Positions 58,001 to 64,000 of a stretch of 64,000 bases of DNA are shown in pieces. Each line of letters begins with the position of its first letter. The first letter of the stretch is position 1. Origin of the DNA: Sedimentitalea sp039941015 (GTDB taxonomy: Bacteria > Pseudomonadota > Alphaproteobacteria > Rhodobacterales > Rhodobacteraceae); NCBI RefSeq assembly GCF_039941015.1, contig NZ_JBDVFI010000094.1, one strand, 5' to 3'. A program made the position numbers and the translations under genes. The notes beneath the pieces are model-generated. The model saw nothing but the letters and a program-made list of their open reading frames with translations, did no database searches and had not been told where the DNA came from.

Positions 58001-61000
58001 AAGCCATTGACGAAGATGCGGAATTCAGCTTTGTGGTTCCTGCTGAAACCTTTGCTGACGATGGTGGGATCGAGAACCTTGTTCTGACAGCAACGCTTGC
58101 GGATGACAGCCCGCTCCCGGCTTGGCTGAGCTTTGACGGAACAACCTTTACCGGGACACCTGCGCAGGGTGACATCGGGCTCATTTCCGTTAAGGTTTTG
58201 GCCGACGACGGGACGAATCCGCCTGCCGAAGCGACCTTTGATATCGATGTTGCGAACGTCAACGATGTACCGACCGCGACCGCGATTTCAGTGCCAAGTG
58301 TCCTTGAGACGGCGGCTTTGGTTACAATCGCACTCCTGTCCGATGCTGCTGCAGCAGACGAAGACGGCGATGTTCTGGGGGTCATCGATGTCGCGGTGAC
58401 CACTGCCGGTGGTGATCCGGTCGCCTTCGATCTGGTTGGTCAAACCGTTACCATTGACCCGACGCAGTTCGCCGATCTTCTGAACGATGGCGACAGTGTT
58501 GCCCTAACGGTCAACTATACGATCACTGACAACCTTGGCGGTGATCTGCCAAACACCGCAACCCTGTTGGTCGGCGGTGTTGACGGGCCATTCACCTGGT
58601 ATCCGGACGCTGATGGTGATGGATACGGGGTTACGGATGGAGCGACCATCGTGGCCTATGAACAGCCCGATCTTTACGCACTGGAATCCGGTGACGACGA
58701 CGACGCCGATGCAACGATCTATCCGAACGCGGTCGAACTGAACGACGGCAAGGACAACGATCAGGACGGTGAAATCGATGAGGATAACGCTGATCCGGTT
58801 GCGGATGATGAATCCTTTACAATCCAGCAGGGCGCACCGGTAGATATCGCGGTTTCCACCCTTCTCATGGGCGATACGGATGCGAACGAAGATGCCCTCA
58901 CCGTTGACAGCGTCACGGCGGGTGTCGGCGGGACGCCGGTACTGGATGCCGTTTCGGGCATCGTGACCTTCACACCCGATCCTGATTTCACAGGCACCGC
59001 CAGCTTTACCTACACTGTTGTTGACGGTTACGGCGGCGAAGGCTCCGGCATGGTGACCGTGAACGTCGAAAACCGGATTGTTGTAACCGATCCCGCGACT
59101 CCTCCGGCCTCTACCGATGGGATTGATGTGGTTCAGTTTGATGGTCCCGGTGATCTTGATCTGAGCGATCCCGATCTGGAAGATCTGGACCTGTCGGAGA
59201 ACGTCAACGATGGCGGGACGGTTGTCCTCAATACCGGCGACAACACTGTTGAAGCCGGTCTTGGCCAGCACACGGTTAATCTGGGTGGCGGCGAAGACAC
59301 CGTGTCGGGTACCGCAAGTGAGCTTGATGGTGACACCTTTGGCGGCTTTGGTGACGATGACGCGATCACCGTCGAAAATGGCAGCGGAAGCACCATCGTC
59401 AGCCGGTCCATTGGGTCTGCCATCATCGGTGTGGATACCGATGGCGACGGGCTGACGGACACCACACTCACGCTGTCGGGCGAAATTGACGGGCAAACCG
59501 TCGTACTGGCGGATGATGGCACCAATGTCACCTTGACGCTGGATGCAGCAGCCCCGGATCTGAATGATCTACTTGAAACGTCGGCTGCTGCCGAAGTCGA
59601 TCTAGTGGCAGGAGAAGTGGACGCCGAAGGTGTCAGCGGTCTGACCGTCTTTGACGCTAATGGTGATCCTGTGACCTTTGCGCAGGACGGGACGTCCATT
59701 ACAATTGACCCCGCACAGTTCGCAACAGCGCTGGCAGGTGGCGAGAGCCTTCAGGTGACTATCGCCTATACCGTCGATTTTGTCGGCGGCGGCACAGCGG
59801 CGCGCAGCTCGACCCTAATGGTTGGCGGCGTCGATGGTCCGTTCACTTTCTACCGCGATGCAGACGAAGACTCGTTTGGCGACGCAACTGACAGCGTTGA
59901 AGGCTACGAGGCGCCCGAGGGTTATGTCAGCGACATGACCGATGCCGACGATGCCGACGACACCGTCTTTCCTGACGCTCCTGAAATCAACGATGGCAAA
60001 GACAACGATCAGGACGGCGAGGTTGACGAAGACAACCTCGCGCCGGTTCTTGGTGAAGATGGGGGCTCCACAGCTCCGGGTGTCGTCTTTGCGATTTCAC
60101 GCACCGAGTTGCTGGGCAATGACAGCGACCCGGACGGCGATGCGATCAGCTTTGTTGGGGTCGACAATGCGGTCAATGGCACGGTCGAATTTGACCACAC
60201 GCTCGGCACCATCTCGTTCACACCAACAGCCGGTTTCAGCGGCACCGCGAGCTTTGACTATTCGGTGACCGATGAATGGGGTGCAGTCTCGACAAGCACT
60301 GTTGTGATTGACGTCAGTAATGAAGTCGGTGGTGTGGCGACAGAGCTGATGGTCGCGCAGGCAAATACCAGCGCCTACACCGGGCAGAATTCGCGCTTTG
60401 GTTCGATCTTGGTTGATGAAGAGGCGCAGTCCGTCACTCTGTCAGGCAACGTTTGGCAAAAGATCGAGCTGCCGGACGATGCCGTGATCACCGAAACAAG
60501 CGAGCTTTGGTTCACACTCACGTCACCTGAAATTCCCGAGATGTTGGGGATCGGGTTGGACAACAACAGCTCCTTTACAGACGGAAACGAGGCCCTGTTC
60601 CAGCTTGGCGGCACGAATGGCACGCTGAACCAAGCCAATCAGGACTTCCGGACATACGATACCGCCGAAGAGACTGTTACCTTCCAGATCCCGCTGGCCG
60701 ATTTCGCCGGGTCCGCGTTTGAATACCTCGTGTTCATGCACGATCAGGATGCGGACCCGACGACCACAAGCAGCGTGTTTAGCGATATTCGCATCGTTGA
60801 ACCGGCACCGTTCAACTCCAAACCGCTCGCCGGTGAGGATGAGGAGGTCATGGAATCTGATGCCCAACTGGTGATTGAGGCAAGTTCGCTGCTGGTGAAC
60901 GACACGGATGCAGATGGCGACGAAATCACCGTTACCGCAGTTGCCAATGCCATAAACGGCGAGGTTTCGCTTGAGAACGGGCTGATCATCTTTACTGCCG

Positions 61001-64000
61001 CAGACGGGTACACCGGTCCGGCCAGCTTTGAATACACGATCACCGACAGCGCGGGCCAAACCTCGGTCTCGACCGTTTCGATCAATGTGCTGGAGCCGGG
61101 TGCAGGCGATATTGTCCTGCCCATAAACTTTAACGACGGCCCGATTGCCTCTTACGGCGGACAGGATGCGTCTCCTGGTACAGGCTACGAAGTCACTCCC
61201 GAAGGGGATGGCCTTACCCTCACCGGAAACGTCTGGAAGATGACCGATTTCGCCGATGGTGAATATCTGGTCAGCGAAGATACCGTTCTGCGTTTTGACC
61301 TGACCGTGCTGAACCCCACGGGTGAAGTGGTGGCGATCGGGTTGGAGAATGACGGGAACTTCCGGTCGGGCAATCAAGCGCTGTTCCAGATCTATGGCAA
61401 TCAGAACTTTTCGACCTATGCCAATCAGGACTATCAGGGTCTCTACGGAGTAGTCGGCGAAGCGACCAGCTATGAGATTTCGCTGGCAGATTTTGCGGGC
61501 CAATCCTTTGCATCGCTTGCCTTCATCAATGATGACGACAGCAATGCCACGTCCTCGGTGCAGTTCGCCAACGTAGAACTGGTTGAACCGTTGCCAGGTG
61601 GGGGATCGGGCACGGCAGCTCCTGAAATTTTTGGCGGCACGCTCCCGGATCAGATGCTGACCGAGGATGTCGGGTTCGAAATTGACCTGCCGTTCTTTGA
61701 CACTGATACTCCGTTTGAGAACCTGACATTCACCTTTGTGAACAAGCCTGATTTCGTCAACTTGGTTGACGGCGTCCTCGTCGGCCTGCCTGAAAATGAT
61801 GATGTCGGAACCTATACCATTGGGATCACCGCCACTGACCCCGAAGGCAATGCGACAACCGGTGTGTTCGAACTGACCGTTGAAAACACCAATGACGCGC
61901 CAGTTCTGACGGGTGTCTTCGAAGACCAATCGATCATCGTGAACGGCGAGTTCATTCTGGACCTGCCAGTAGGGTTGTTCACTGATGTCGATGAGGGCAC
62001 CGTTCTCGAATACTCGGCTGACGGGCTGCCCGATGGCGTCATGATCGATACGTTCACCGGCCAAATTTCCGGTACGCCCATCGAAAGTGGTATCTTTACG
62101 GTCACGGTGACAGCCAGCGATGGCGCGGAATCGGCGTTCACCTCGTTTGAGCTAGACGTCGCAAGCGGCCCGCCGCGCGAAGCCGTTCTGATCGAGGCAG
62201 AAGAGTTTTCAGCCTTTAACGAGCCCGCTTATGAAGTCGACGGTTTTTACAAGAGCTTTGCGGCCCCTGCCTCGGGGCAGCAGGTTATCCGCGTCAACGT
62301 GGACAGGGCCGGCAGCATCTCGACCGATCTTCAGTCAAAGGGTGTTGTTCCCGGTTTCTATGACGTGTCCATCATCCACCTTGATGAAAGCGATGGTGTG
62401 GCATCGGTGACCGCATCGCTTGACTATGGCGACGGATCGCCATTGGTTGAAATAGGCAGCTTCCTGATGGATCGGACTGATCTGCCAGGGCAGGGTAATG
62501 GCAACCAAGCCGGAAACCTGACGGAATACACCTTTGAATCGGTCGATATCCCGGTTGGCGCCCGTCTTGTTCTGAGCGGACAAGCGGAATCTGGTGAAGT
62601 GCTGCGGATCGATGCGGTCCGGTTTGATCCGGTCGACAACGCACCGCCAGAGTTCAGCTCTGCCGCTGATCAGGTCGTGGCCGAAGGAGAGTTGCAGGCA
62701 GCATCCGTTGTGGCAACCGATCCCGAGGGTGTTGATGTCAGCTATGCCATCACCGGCGGTGCCGATGCGGCAGCGTTCGCGATCGACGCGGAAACGGGTG
62801 TTGTCTCGTTCATCGCTCCGGCCGACTTTGAAGAGCCGGGCGATGCCGATCTGGATAATGTCTATGATCTGGTCGTGACCGCCGATGACGGCAACGTCGT
62901 CGCCGAGCAAGAGATGACGATCACGGTCAGCGATGCAAATGATGCACCGACCCCGACGGAACTTCTGGTTGATGCGACAGTTGGTCTGAACCAACCGATT
63001 ACGCTTCCGGGTCTTGCGACGTTGTTTGCGGATCAAGATGCCGGTGCGGTCCTGACACTCTCGGCGACAGGTCTGCCGGCAGGTGTCACCATCGAGGATG
63101 GCGTGTTTACCGGCTCGCCGACCGAAGAGGGTGTGTTCACAGTCGAAGTGACAGCCTCGGACGGTATCGCGGACCCGGTGGTTGCAACGTTCGATCTGAC
63201 CGTGGCCTTTGACTATGGCGCGGTTTCTCCGGATGAGGATCTGGATGGCGACGGCACAGTCAACGCGCTTGATACCGATGTGGATGGTGATGGTGTCGAC
63301 AACGCCGACGATGCGTTTGCCTATGACGCTGACAACGGCATGACCCTCGCCTCGGGTGAAACCCGCTCCTATGACTTTGACATCGACGGGACTGTGTTCG
63401 AGAACGGGATGACTGGCTTTTTGCCTGCCACCGCGAATGCTGGCGTCTTTGACGAAGATACAGGTGCCGCGTCGGTTTCCGGCGGTCTGCTCAGCGTCGA
63501 TCCGGTGACAACCGGAGACACCGGCACGACAAATACCCCCGAAGATGACACGGTGGTTGGCGTCAAGAACGGTGACTTCACGGCGACGGCGGTTGTTCTC
63601 AACCCTTGGGCCGGTGATGTGGCAAATCCGGCTGGCTATGACCAACTGGGTCTGGTCATGGGGATCGATAGTGCGGATATGATCAAACTGGTCTTTGGTC
63701 AGGGCGCTGGTGTCGTCGAATTCCAGAAGCAGGATGCTGATGTTGGCACCAAATATGGAGGTGCGTCGCCGACTGCGAATGTTCCGCTGCCCGATGGTGT
63801 CACGCTGGACAACTTTGCCACTGCGGAAATCACCTTTGATGTCGCATCTACAGATGCAACATCGGCGACGGTAACGGGTTCGATCGAGTTCCGCGCCGAT
63901 GACGGTACGGTGGTTGGCGCGCTCGACCTCGGCGACGCAGCAATCGGGGGCGCCCTTGCGGCGGCTCTGGCTGATGCGGAAACCGGTGTGGCCGTTGGCT
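49063..64000 (+). CDS. Giant cysteine-free multidomain extracellular protein (partial, at least 4,979 residues)
   Basis: The frame starts at ATG 49063 (in-frame TAA at 49054-49056) and I read it codon by codon to the window end without a stop or a cysteine. Approximate residues: 10-480 sorbosone-dehydrogenase-like propeller (RLYVTEVDGDVKVL, ARSEENHALNGLEV, YSPGYRNAYDVEV); 681-983 TSP3 plus LamG-like; 1007-1146 RTX-like; 1158-1376, 1503-1703 and 2380-2560 malectin-like; 1707-1823 and 2561-2676 Calx-beta; 1827-2086 LamG-like; 2090-2263 PPC-like; 2677-2966 TSP3-LamG; 2967-4011 cadherin-like, MopE-like and RTX-like in duplicated blocks; 4016-4180 repeat of the 3760-3916 beta domain; 4187-4366 PIG-like; 4375-4525 CBM-like; 4526-4718 cadherin and PIG; 4722 onward TSP3-LamG. 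No Sec signal is visible; export by a type I system is likely. Roles in adhesion, biofilm or glycan binding are inferred. Confidence 0.9.
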   Translation, partial: MAVTNNFASSTLDLNGQVSLSQPTALVWGADGRLYVTEVDGDVKVLTVAFGDVDPTDDDPTASFYVTDSLTLSQVKSIPNFNDDGTSSGQSNRQVTGIDVTAQYDDAGEQVFIDGKPAVTMYVTSSDSRIGAGGSGNDADLDTNSGTITKLTQTGPDSWEAVDIVRGLARSEENHALNGLEVIQEFDAEGLLVSERLIVANGGNANSGAPSNNFAGQQEQPYSGAILEIDLDAIGEMDVLTDPDSGRSYVYDIPTLDDPTRAGTDDAGDPHGGNDGLNSAKITADSPVQIYSPGYRNAYDVEVTDDGRIFTYDNGANNSWGGRPVGEAGSTGTVDFAQALGYIATNLNNGEGNSNDDINLEAWNPSNKDNFHEVTRSDDLDGRELSQGAGGEQVYQNDAGLTVVYGGHPNPTRAEGSRAGILFSPEDGTDNAFLLVSNQDSYGNGGGSDYDEVIAWLTEVEDNDTDFPTTGIYGADTGELTKKVIAVTPGIAYDIYVQADGSALIVETGGVSPGGTLIGTAGLPSDIAEIVVSPNAIEGDYLEAGQHDGALDTGNGSINGLTEYTSTLLDDEANGIKMSGAIFAASLNQGNLIIMGRNEDGQVESEMNGGYAVASDRTTLDAGGGPLGLAALGDDVNTMGLTTPFQGSVWAATYNQNGPLIEIFQPANGTVALAGSDIVDPLDNDLDGVGDIVDPFEYSIENGYALEAGQTLTLDFNPQNTNFPTSLAGTGLLGAALDGVTPNQDAQTADENFSIDQQQDGLYDIGGNVLPGGNAPILQIKNVQDGSVVGSANAARDVLHTGIRPSDDVHRIVATMNLKNWIPAMGGTEQDGQLAGLIYSDGTQSNFVRAVFGSVNGAPGIEVGYEIGDANYVTLAQIAVPELANVSVETLDLRLEIDMDDGFAVSVSYRLLGDTDFTDVPLNDGTPGFSLPSGVLQDVLTGDYTIGTGANELNSGAAIGFLAEDTGGDDEDDAGFNGLLAIDFNNLDIEAFGNEIAATTAAEVGQVGTDGLDTVIYTGTDTALAPLDATVENFDGSGSAADFDIIGNANDNILVVGAGDNTITTGAGEDTIVGTMATLSQDEITDFALADRVLITDATVADANGVVYSAGSAIITMGDMAITFSGPDFENFDPLTGPGMFQFTETDGGLELRLVAPETVLYRVNAGSDKGPAGTQGTIAAIDGGPDWIGDADLVDGSGAVRVTGNTANTYTNGGTDAETEIDSGNVDLDEVPWQVFANERSDNTAADPKLTYEFDVEAGTSYTITLFYTENWNGIYGFADANGGQTRQFDVSVEGEVPTEFQNLNPAQEAADLLGYGTVTNTMTAAQKAAINGTTFQREFTYEATDDTLTLEFLHEFENPKVNAIQITQLGYVAPPVDETAPVIEEIYVDNPLSVQDGDRFATVVLSDDVGFDAADFTALDGSELMFSGIVPDTVSSPEVVFSAGGTIATLTYTLSRDDNSWPAGEGQVTVAAGAYSDAAANVSTETSGAFVLEPNLGNLVRGTVVRAINVGTTDLTAAANLGTDLVGGGTDNDRYGGAIAADTLITDVAGNAIAFEADSGTYYTSPKTNAQLNANVDGQSGSTGSNSGGVDLDGSAYHTYRDSNADTWTATYDGFANGTYVVELHFAELYQTSAGTRVGDFYIQGESVEVGFDAFADAGGADAPTFFRHNVTVTDGTITIDVDSSAGQAGYSAIVVYDAIPSDLPPTISVADVTVAEGSDAVVAFTRIGDLTEEVEVTFTVTLDSASSADFVAPTEFTVTIPADQATASITIPTIDDDEEEAAETFTVSITGVSNTSGDAVADAANSDATVTIEANDIGTDLPAGGEIFGLEFETAGSGSAATGFSTLLGGAAALEDAKVSVVDGKLVITTSDGDLSQPAQTASKNDLVQTVDISDAALQEVFISTRFDNPFTAEEFTRLGITGEVIPNYLQQGIIIATDDAATNQDSGQFTKLIFGGGSGNGVQMWSQLPVNQQISLTAISDAAAAPFTLFDVASVELALVVDKVAGTIAQFVTLFDDSGEVLGGVRPDATDGFATAPAQALPPAVLAAINAGTSVVGVTSTDYDAGAGVDSFDATWDYVRVTSPQVEIVEGTDAADGVVYGDFSNDGLDPTDIPALENGDNVITASQQGDAADGGRDRDYFTIEVPEGQVLSSIILDGYAVTGGTDTNGFIGIQVGDTVTTNPTTYENVGDLLGGLIYGDGLVGNDILAELAAGGNQQGVDFSGFELPLEAGTYTIWLNQGGDFPSTATLNFQLTDAPADVTVSVASPADVTEAGDFGSTDVSFDLTATDNFAGDLTITYDTADLVGETALVSFVDGTGALVLSVNNDNTDNGAEALSVTLTGAVDAGGALDVDVDATAATAQVLEDDAAGTGTYERGEVLYAINAGGPALTQDGIDFVAGTSGTDGAPFTGGAAFTDGNGGNGAQPAFDGTVYETEINDDGDFEFGAAISFPGIDPAGSYYVDLYFAEIYASVPGVRVFDVAIEGEAPAEGSVLDNFDPLAYNGGDINAPIIIELPDPITPGENGTIDLSFLASADRGKISAIVVREAVEVVAGETTLSISNISVEEGEGTADIVFARTGDLTDAMTVTFAVADGTAIAGTDYEPPLTNTIVIAAGEASATLPITLIDDETELSDVDFTVTITDAVSTGPVSLGNGVSTVTILDDDAIDPADIDGDGILNAADPFAYDGDNGLSNTLTLGGSYRQDFDVDTTDLFSEDGGFSGIMVNPAFSPTGSSEADPYGDRTTEATSFIEDGVLKIESSETDAYATGTGASNTLKDSYQSAADVSGVDHFVVESVVRGGFLGAIPLQYASFGITLGAGGTDDYIKFVISGFQATPRLQLSQENSLTGIKEENIILQNQTPEIIEEDIASVLFRFEVDKSGEVATLVGTAILYDDTDTEIATITTASREITGSLADAMDGANPLTGGEGGIAYGITLTDWSNGANNRFVGEWDYLELSAPDNAPVVATEITAQAIDEDAEFSFVVPAETFADDGGIENLVLTATLADDSPLPAWLSFDGTTFTGTPAQGDIGLISVKVLADDGTNPPAEATFDIDVANVNDVPTATAISVPSVLETAALVTIALLSDAAAADEDGDVLGVIDVAVTTAGGDPVAFDLVGQTVTIDPTQFADLLNDGDSVALTVNYTITDNLGGDLPNTATLLVGGVDGPFTWYPDADGDGYGVTDGATIVAYEQPDLYALESGDDDDADATIYPNAVELNDGKDNDQDGEIDEDNADPVADDESFTIQQGAPVDIAVSTLLMGDTDANEDALTVDSVTAGVGGTPVLDAVSGIVTFTPDPDFTGTASFTYTVVDGYGGEGSGMVTVNVENRIVVTDPATPPASTDGIDVVQFDGPGDLDLSDPDLEDLDLSENVNDGGTVVLNTGDNTVEAGLGQHTVNLGGGEDTVSGTASELDGDTFGGFGDDDAITVENGSGSTIVSRSIGSAIIGVDTDGDGLTDTTLTLSGEIDGQTVVLADDGTNVTLTLDAAAPDLNDLLETSAAAEVDLVAGEVDAEGVSGLTVFDANGDPVTFAQDGTSITIDPAQFATALAGGESLQVTIAYTVDFVGGGTAARSSTLMVGGVDGPFTFYRDADEDSFGDATDSVEGYEAPEGYVSDMTDADDADDTVFPDAPEINDGKDNDQDGEVDEDNLAPVLGEDGGSTAPGVVFAISRTELLGNDSDPDGDAISFVGVDNAVNGTVEFDHTLGTISFTPTAGFSGTASFDYSVTDEWGAVSTSTVVIDVSNEVGGVATELMVAQANTSAYTGQNSRFGSILVDEEAQSVTLSGNVWQKIELPDDAVITETSELWFTLTSPEIPEMLGIGLDNNSSFTDGNEALFQLGGTNGTLNQANQDFRTYDTAEETVTFQIPLADFAGSAFEYLVFMHDQDADPTTTSSVFSDIRIVEPAPFNSKPLAGEDEEVMESDAQLVIEASSLLVNDTDADGDEITVTAVANAINGEVSLENGLIIFTAADGYTGPASFEYTITDSAGQTSVSTVSINVLEPGAGDIVLPINFNDGPIASYGGQDASPGTGYEVTPEGDGLTLTGNVWKMTDFADGEYLVSEDTVLRFDLTVLNPTGEVVAIGLENDGNFRSGNQALFQIYGNQNFSTYANQDYQGLYGVVGEATSYEISLADFAGQSFASLAFINDDDSNATSSVQFANVELVEPLPGGGSGTAAPEIFGGTLPDQMLTEDVGFEIDLPFFDTDTPFENLTFTFVNKPDFVNLVDGVLVGLPENDDVGTYTIGITATDPEGNATTGVFELTVENTNDAPVLTGVFEDQSIIVNGEFILDLPVGLFTDVDEGTVLEYSADGLPDGVMIDTFTGQISGTPIESGIFTVTVTASDGAESAFTSFELDVASGPPREAVLIEAEEFSAFNEPAYEVDGFYKSFAAPASGQQVIRVNVDRAGSISTDLQSKGVVPGFYDVSIIHLDESDGVASVTASLDYGDGSPLVEIGSFLMDRTDLPGQGNGNQAGNLTEYTFESVDIPVGARLVLSGQAESGEVLRIDAVRFDPVDNAPPEFSSAADQVVAEGELQAASVVATDPEGVDVSYAITGGADAAAFAIDAETGVVSFIAPADFEEPGDADLDNVYDLVVTADDGNVVAEQEMTITVSDANDAPTPTELLVDATVGLNQPITLPGLATLFADQDAGAVLTLSATGLPAGVTIEDGVFTGSPTEEGVFTVEVTASDGIADPVVATFDLTVAFDYGAVSPDEDLDGDGTVNALDTDVDGDGVDNADDAFAYDADNGMTLASGETRSYDFDIDGTVFENGMTGFLPATANAGVFDEDTGAASVSGGLLSVDPVTTGDTGTTNTPEDDTVVGVKNGDFTATAVVLNPWAGDVANPAGYDQLGLVMGIDSADMIKLVFGQGAGVVEFQKQDADVGTKYGGASPTANVPLPDGVTLDNFATAEITFDVASTDATSATVTGSIEFRADDGTVVGALDLGDAAIGGALAAALADAETGVAVG
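58591..58790 (+). other. MopE-type metal-binding motif without cysteines, copy 1
   Basis: Within the giant protein this segment reads YPDADGDGYG, then DDDDADATIYPNAVELNDG, then KDNDQDGEIDED. It follows the MopE-type pattern whose usual cysteines (DCDD, CDG, DNDCDG) are replaced by Asp, Asn and Gln. The spacing and the acidic residues are kept. Confidence 0.65.
59845..60035 (+). other. MopE-type metal-binding motif without cysteines, copy 2
   Basis: This second copy reads FYRDADEDSFGDATDS, then DADDADDTVFPDAPEINDG, then KDNDQDGEVDEDN. It has the same cysteine replacements as copy 1 and is likewise preceded by a VGGVDGPFT segment and followed by a cadherin-like domain. Confidence 0.65.
60340..61600 (+). 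repeat. Tandem beta-domain repeat separated by a cadherin-like domain
   Basis: Two related segments of about 155 residues (60340-60810 and 61110-61600) share LSGNVWQK/LTGNVWKM, GIGLDN/AIGLEND, NEALFQL/NQALFQI, ANQDF/ANQDY and SLADFAGQSF/PLADFAGSAF. A cadherin-like domain (VNDTDADGDEITVTAV) lies between them. The similarity is at protein level, not recent DNA identity. Confidence 0.65.

Noticed and set aside
50371..64000. Long minus-strand open frames opposite the giant gene (for example 51561-50371, 53172-51850, 54993-53806, 62064-60523, 63645-62335)
   Set aside because: They lie wholly antisense to a continuous plus-strand frame with recognisable domains. Their translations are low-complexity and match no family; they are shadows of GC-rich Asp/Gly/Thr codons.
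1..64000. CRISPR array or rRNA genes
   Set aside because: No regularly spaced identical short repeats and no rRNA-like sequence were seen on either strand.

Overview
The window looks like a chromosomal segment of a marine-type alphaproteobacterium, most likely of the Rhodobacteraceae/roseobacter group. The reasons are the GC-rich coding sequence with frequent GTG and TTG starts, a Paracoccus-type sox cluster (soxSR-soxT diverging from soxVWXYZABCDEF, with the soxCD sulfane dehydrogenase pair), a Hint_2-domain gene typical of this group, and a very large cysteine-free repeat protein. This placement is inferred from gene content, not from a marker gene.

Layout. 1-2432: the tail of an IS481-like transposase runs directly into a subtilase gene whose start lies inside the IS. 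2663-3637: an exported L,D-transpeptidase-like enzyme. 3720-6648 (minus): an iron-uptake energy module with a small exported protein, exbB, two exbD paralogues and tonB. 7092-22911 (plus): a catecholate siderophore locus with a TonB-dependent receptor, entC, entB, entA, a secreted beta-propeller, entE, a free aryl carrier protein, an EntF-like NRPS (C-A-T-TE, serine-type A-domain code), and a binding protein, permease and ATPase ABC importer. An IroE-like esterase lies on the opposite strand. Together these can make, import and open a DHB-serine trilactone (enterobactin-type) siderophore. No phosphopantetheinyl transferase, exporter or second permease gene is visible. 22916-23987 (minus): a Hint-domain gene broken by a stop codon and a frameshift.

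24249-39604: thiosulfate oxidation. SoxR (ArsR type) and SoxS sit with a YeeE/YedE thiosulfate-type transporter. SoxVW supply reductant to the periplasm, SoxXA/YZ/B/CD form the oxidation cycle, and SoxE and SoxF are accessory redox proteins. A DUF302 protein, a second YeeE/YedE transporter and two metallo-beta-lactamase-fold proteins close the region. Two strong sequence signals, a nested inverted repeat before soxX and an 11-bp word shared by the soxV and soxB promoter regions, look like operators.

40022-48265: tRNA-Gly(TCC), an IS110-type transposase, a PP1-type phosphatase, and an exopolysaccharide locus (export protein and BY-kinase on minus; acyltransferase remnants and a Wzy-like polymerase on plus).

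49063-64000 (plus): one uninterrupted reading frame of at least 4,979 codons that runs off the window. It encodes a giant extracellular protein with an N-terminal sorbosone-dehydrogenase-like propeller followed by RTX-like, malectin-like, Calx-beta, thrombospondin-3/LamG-like, cadherin-like and MopE-like segments, several of them duplicated. I found no cysteine codon in it. It is the most unusual object in the window.
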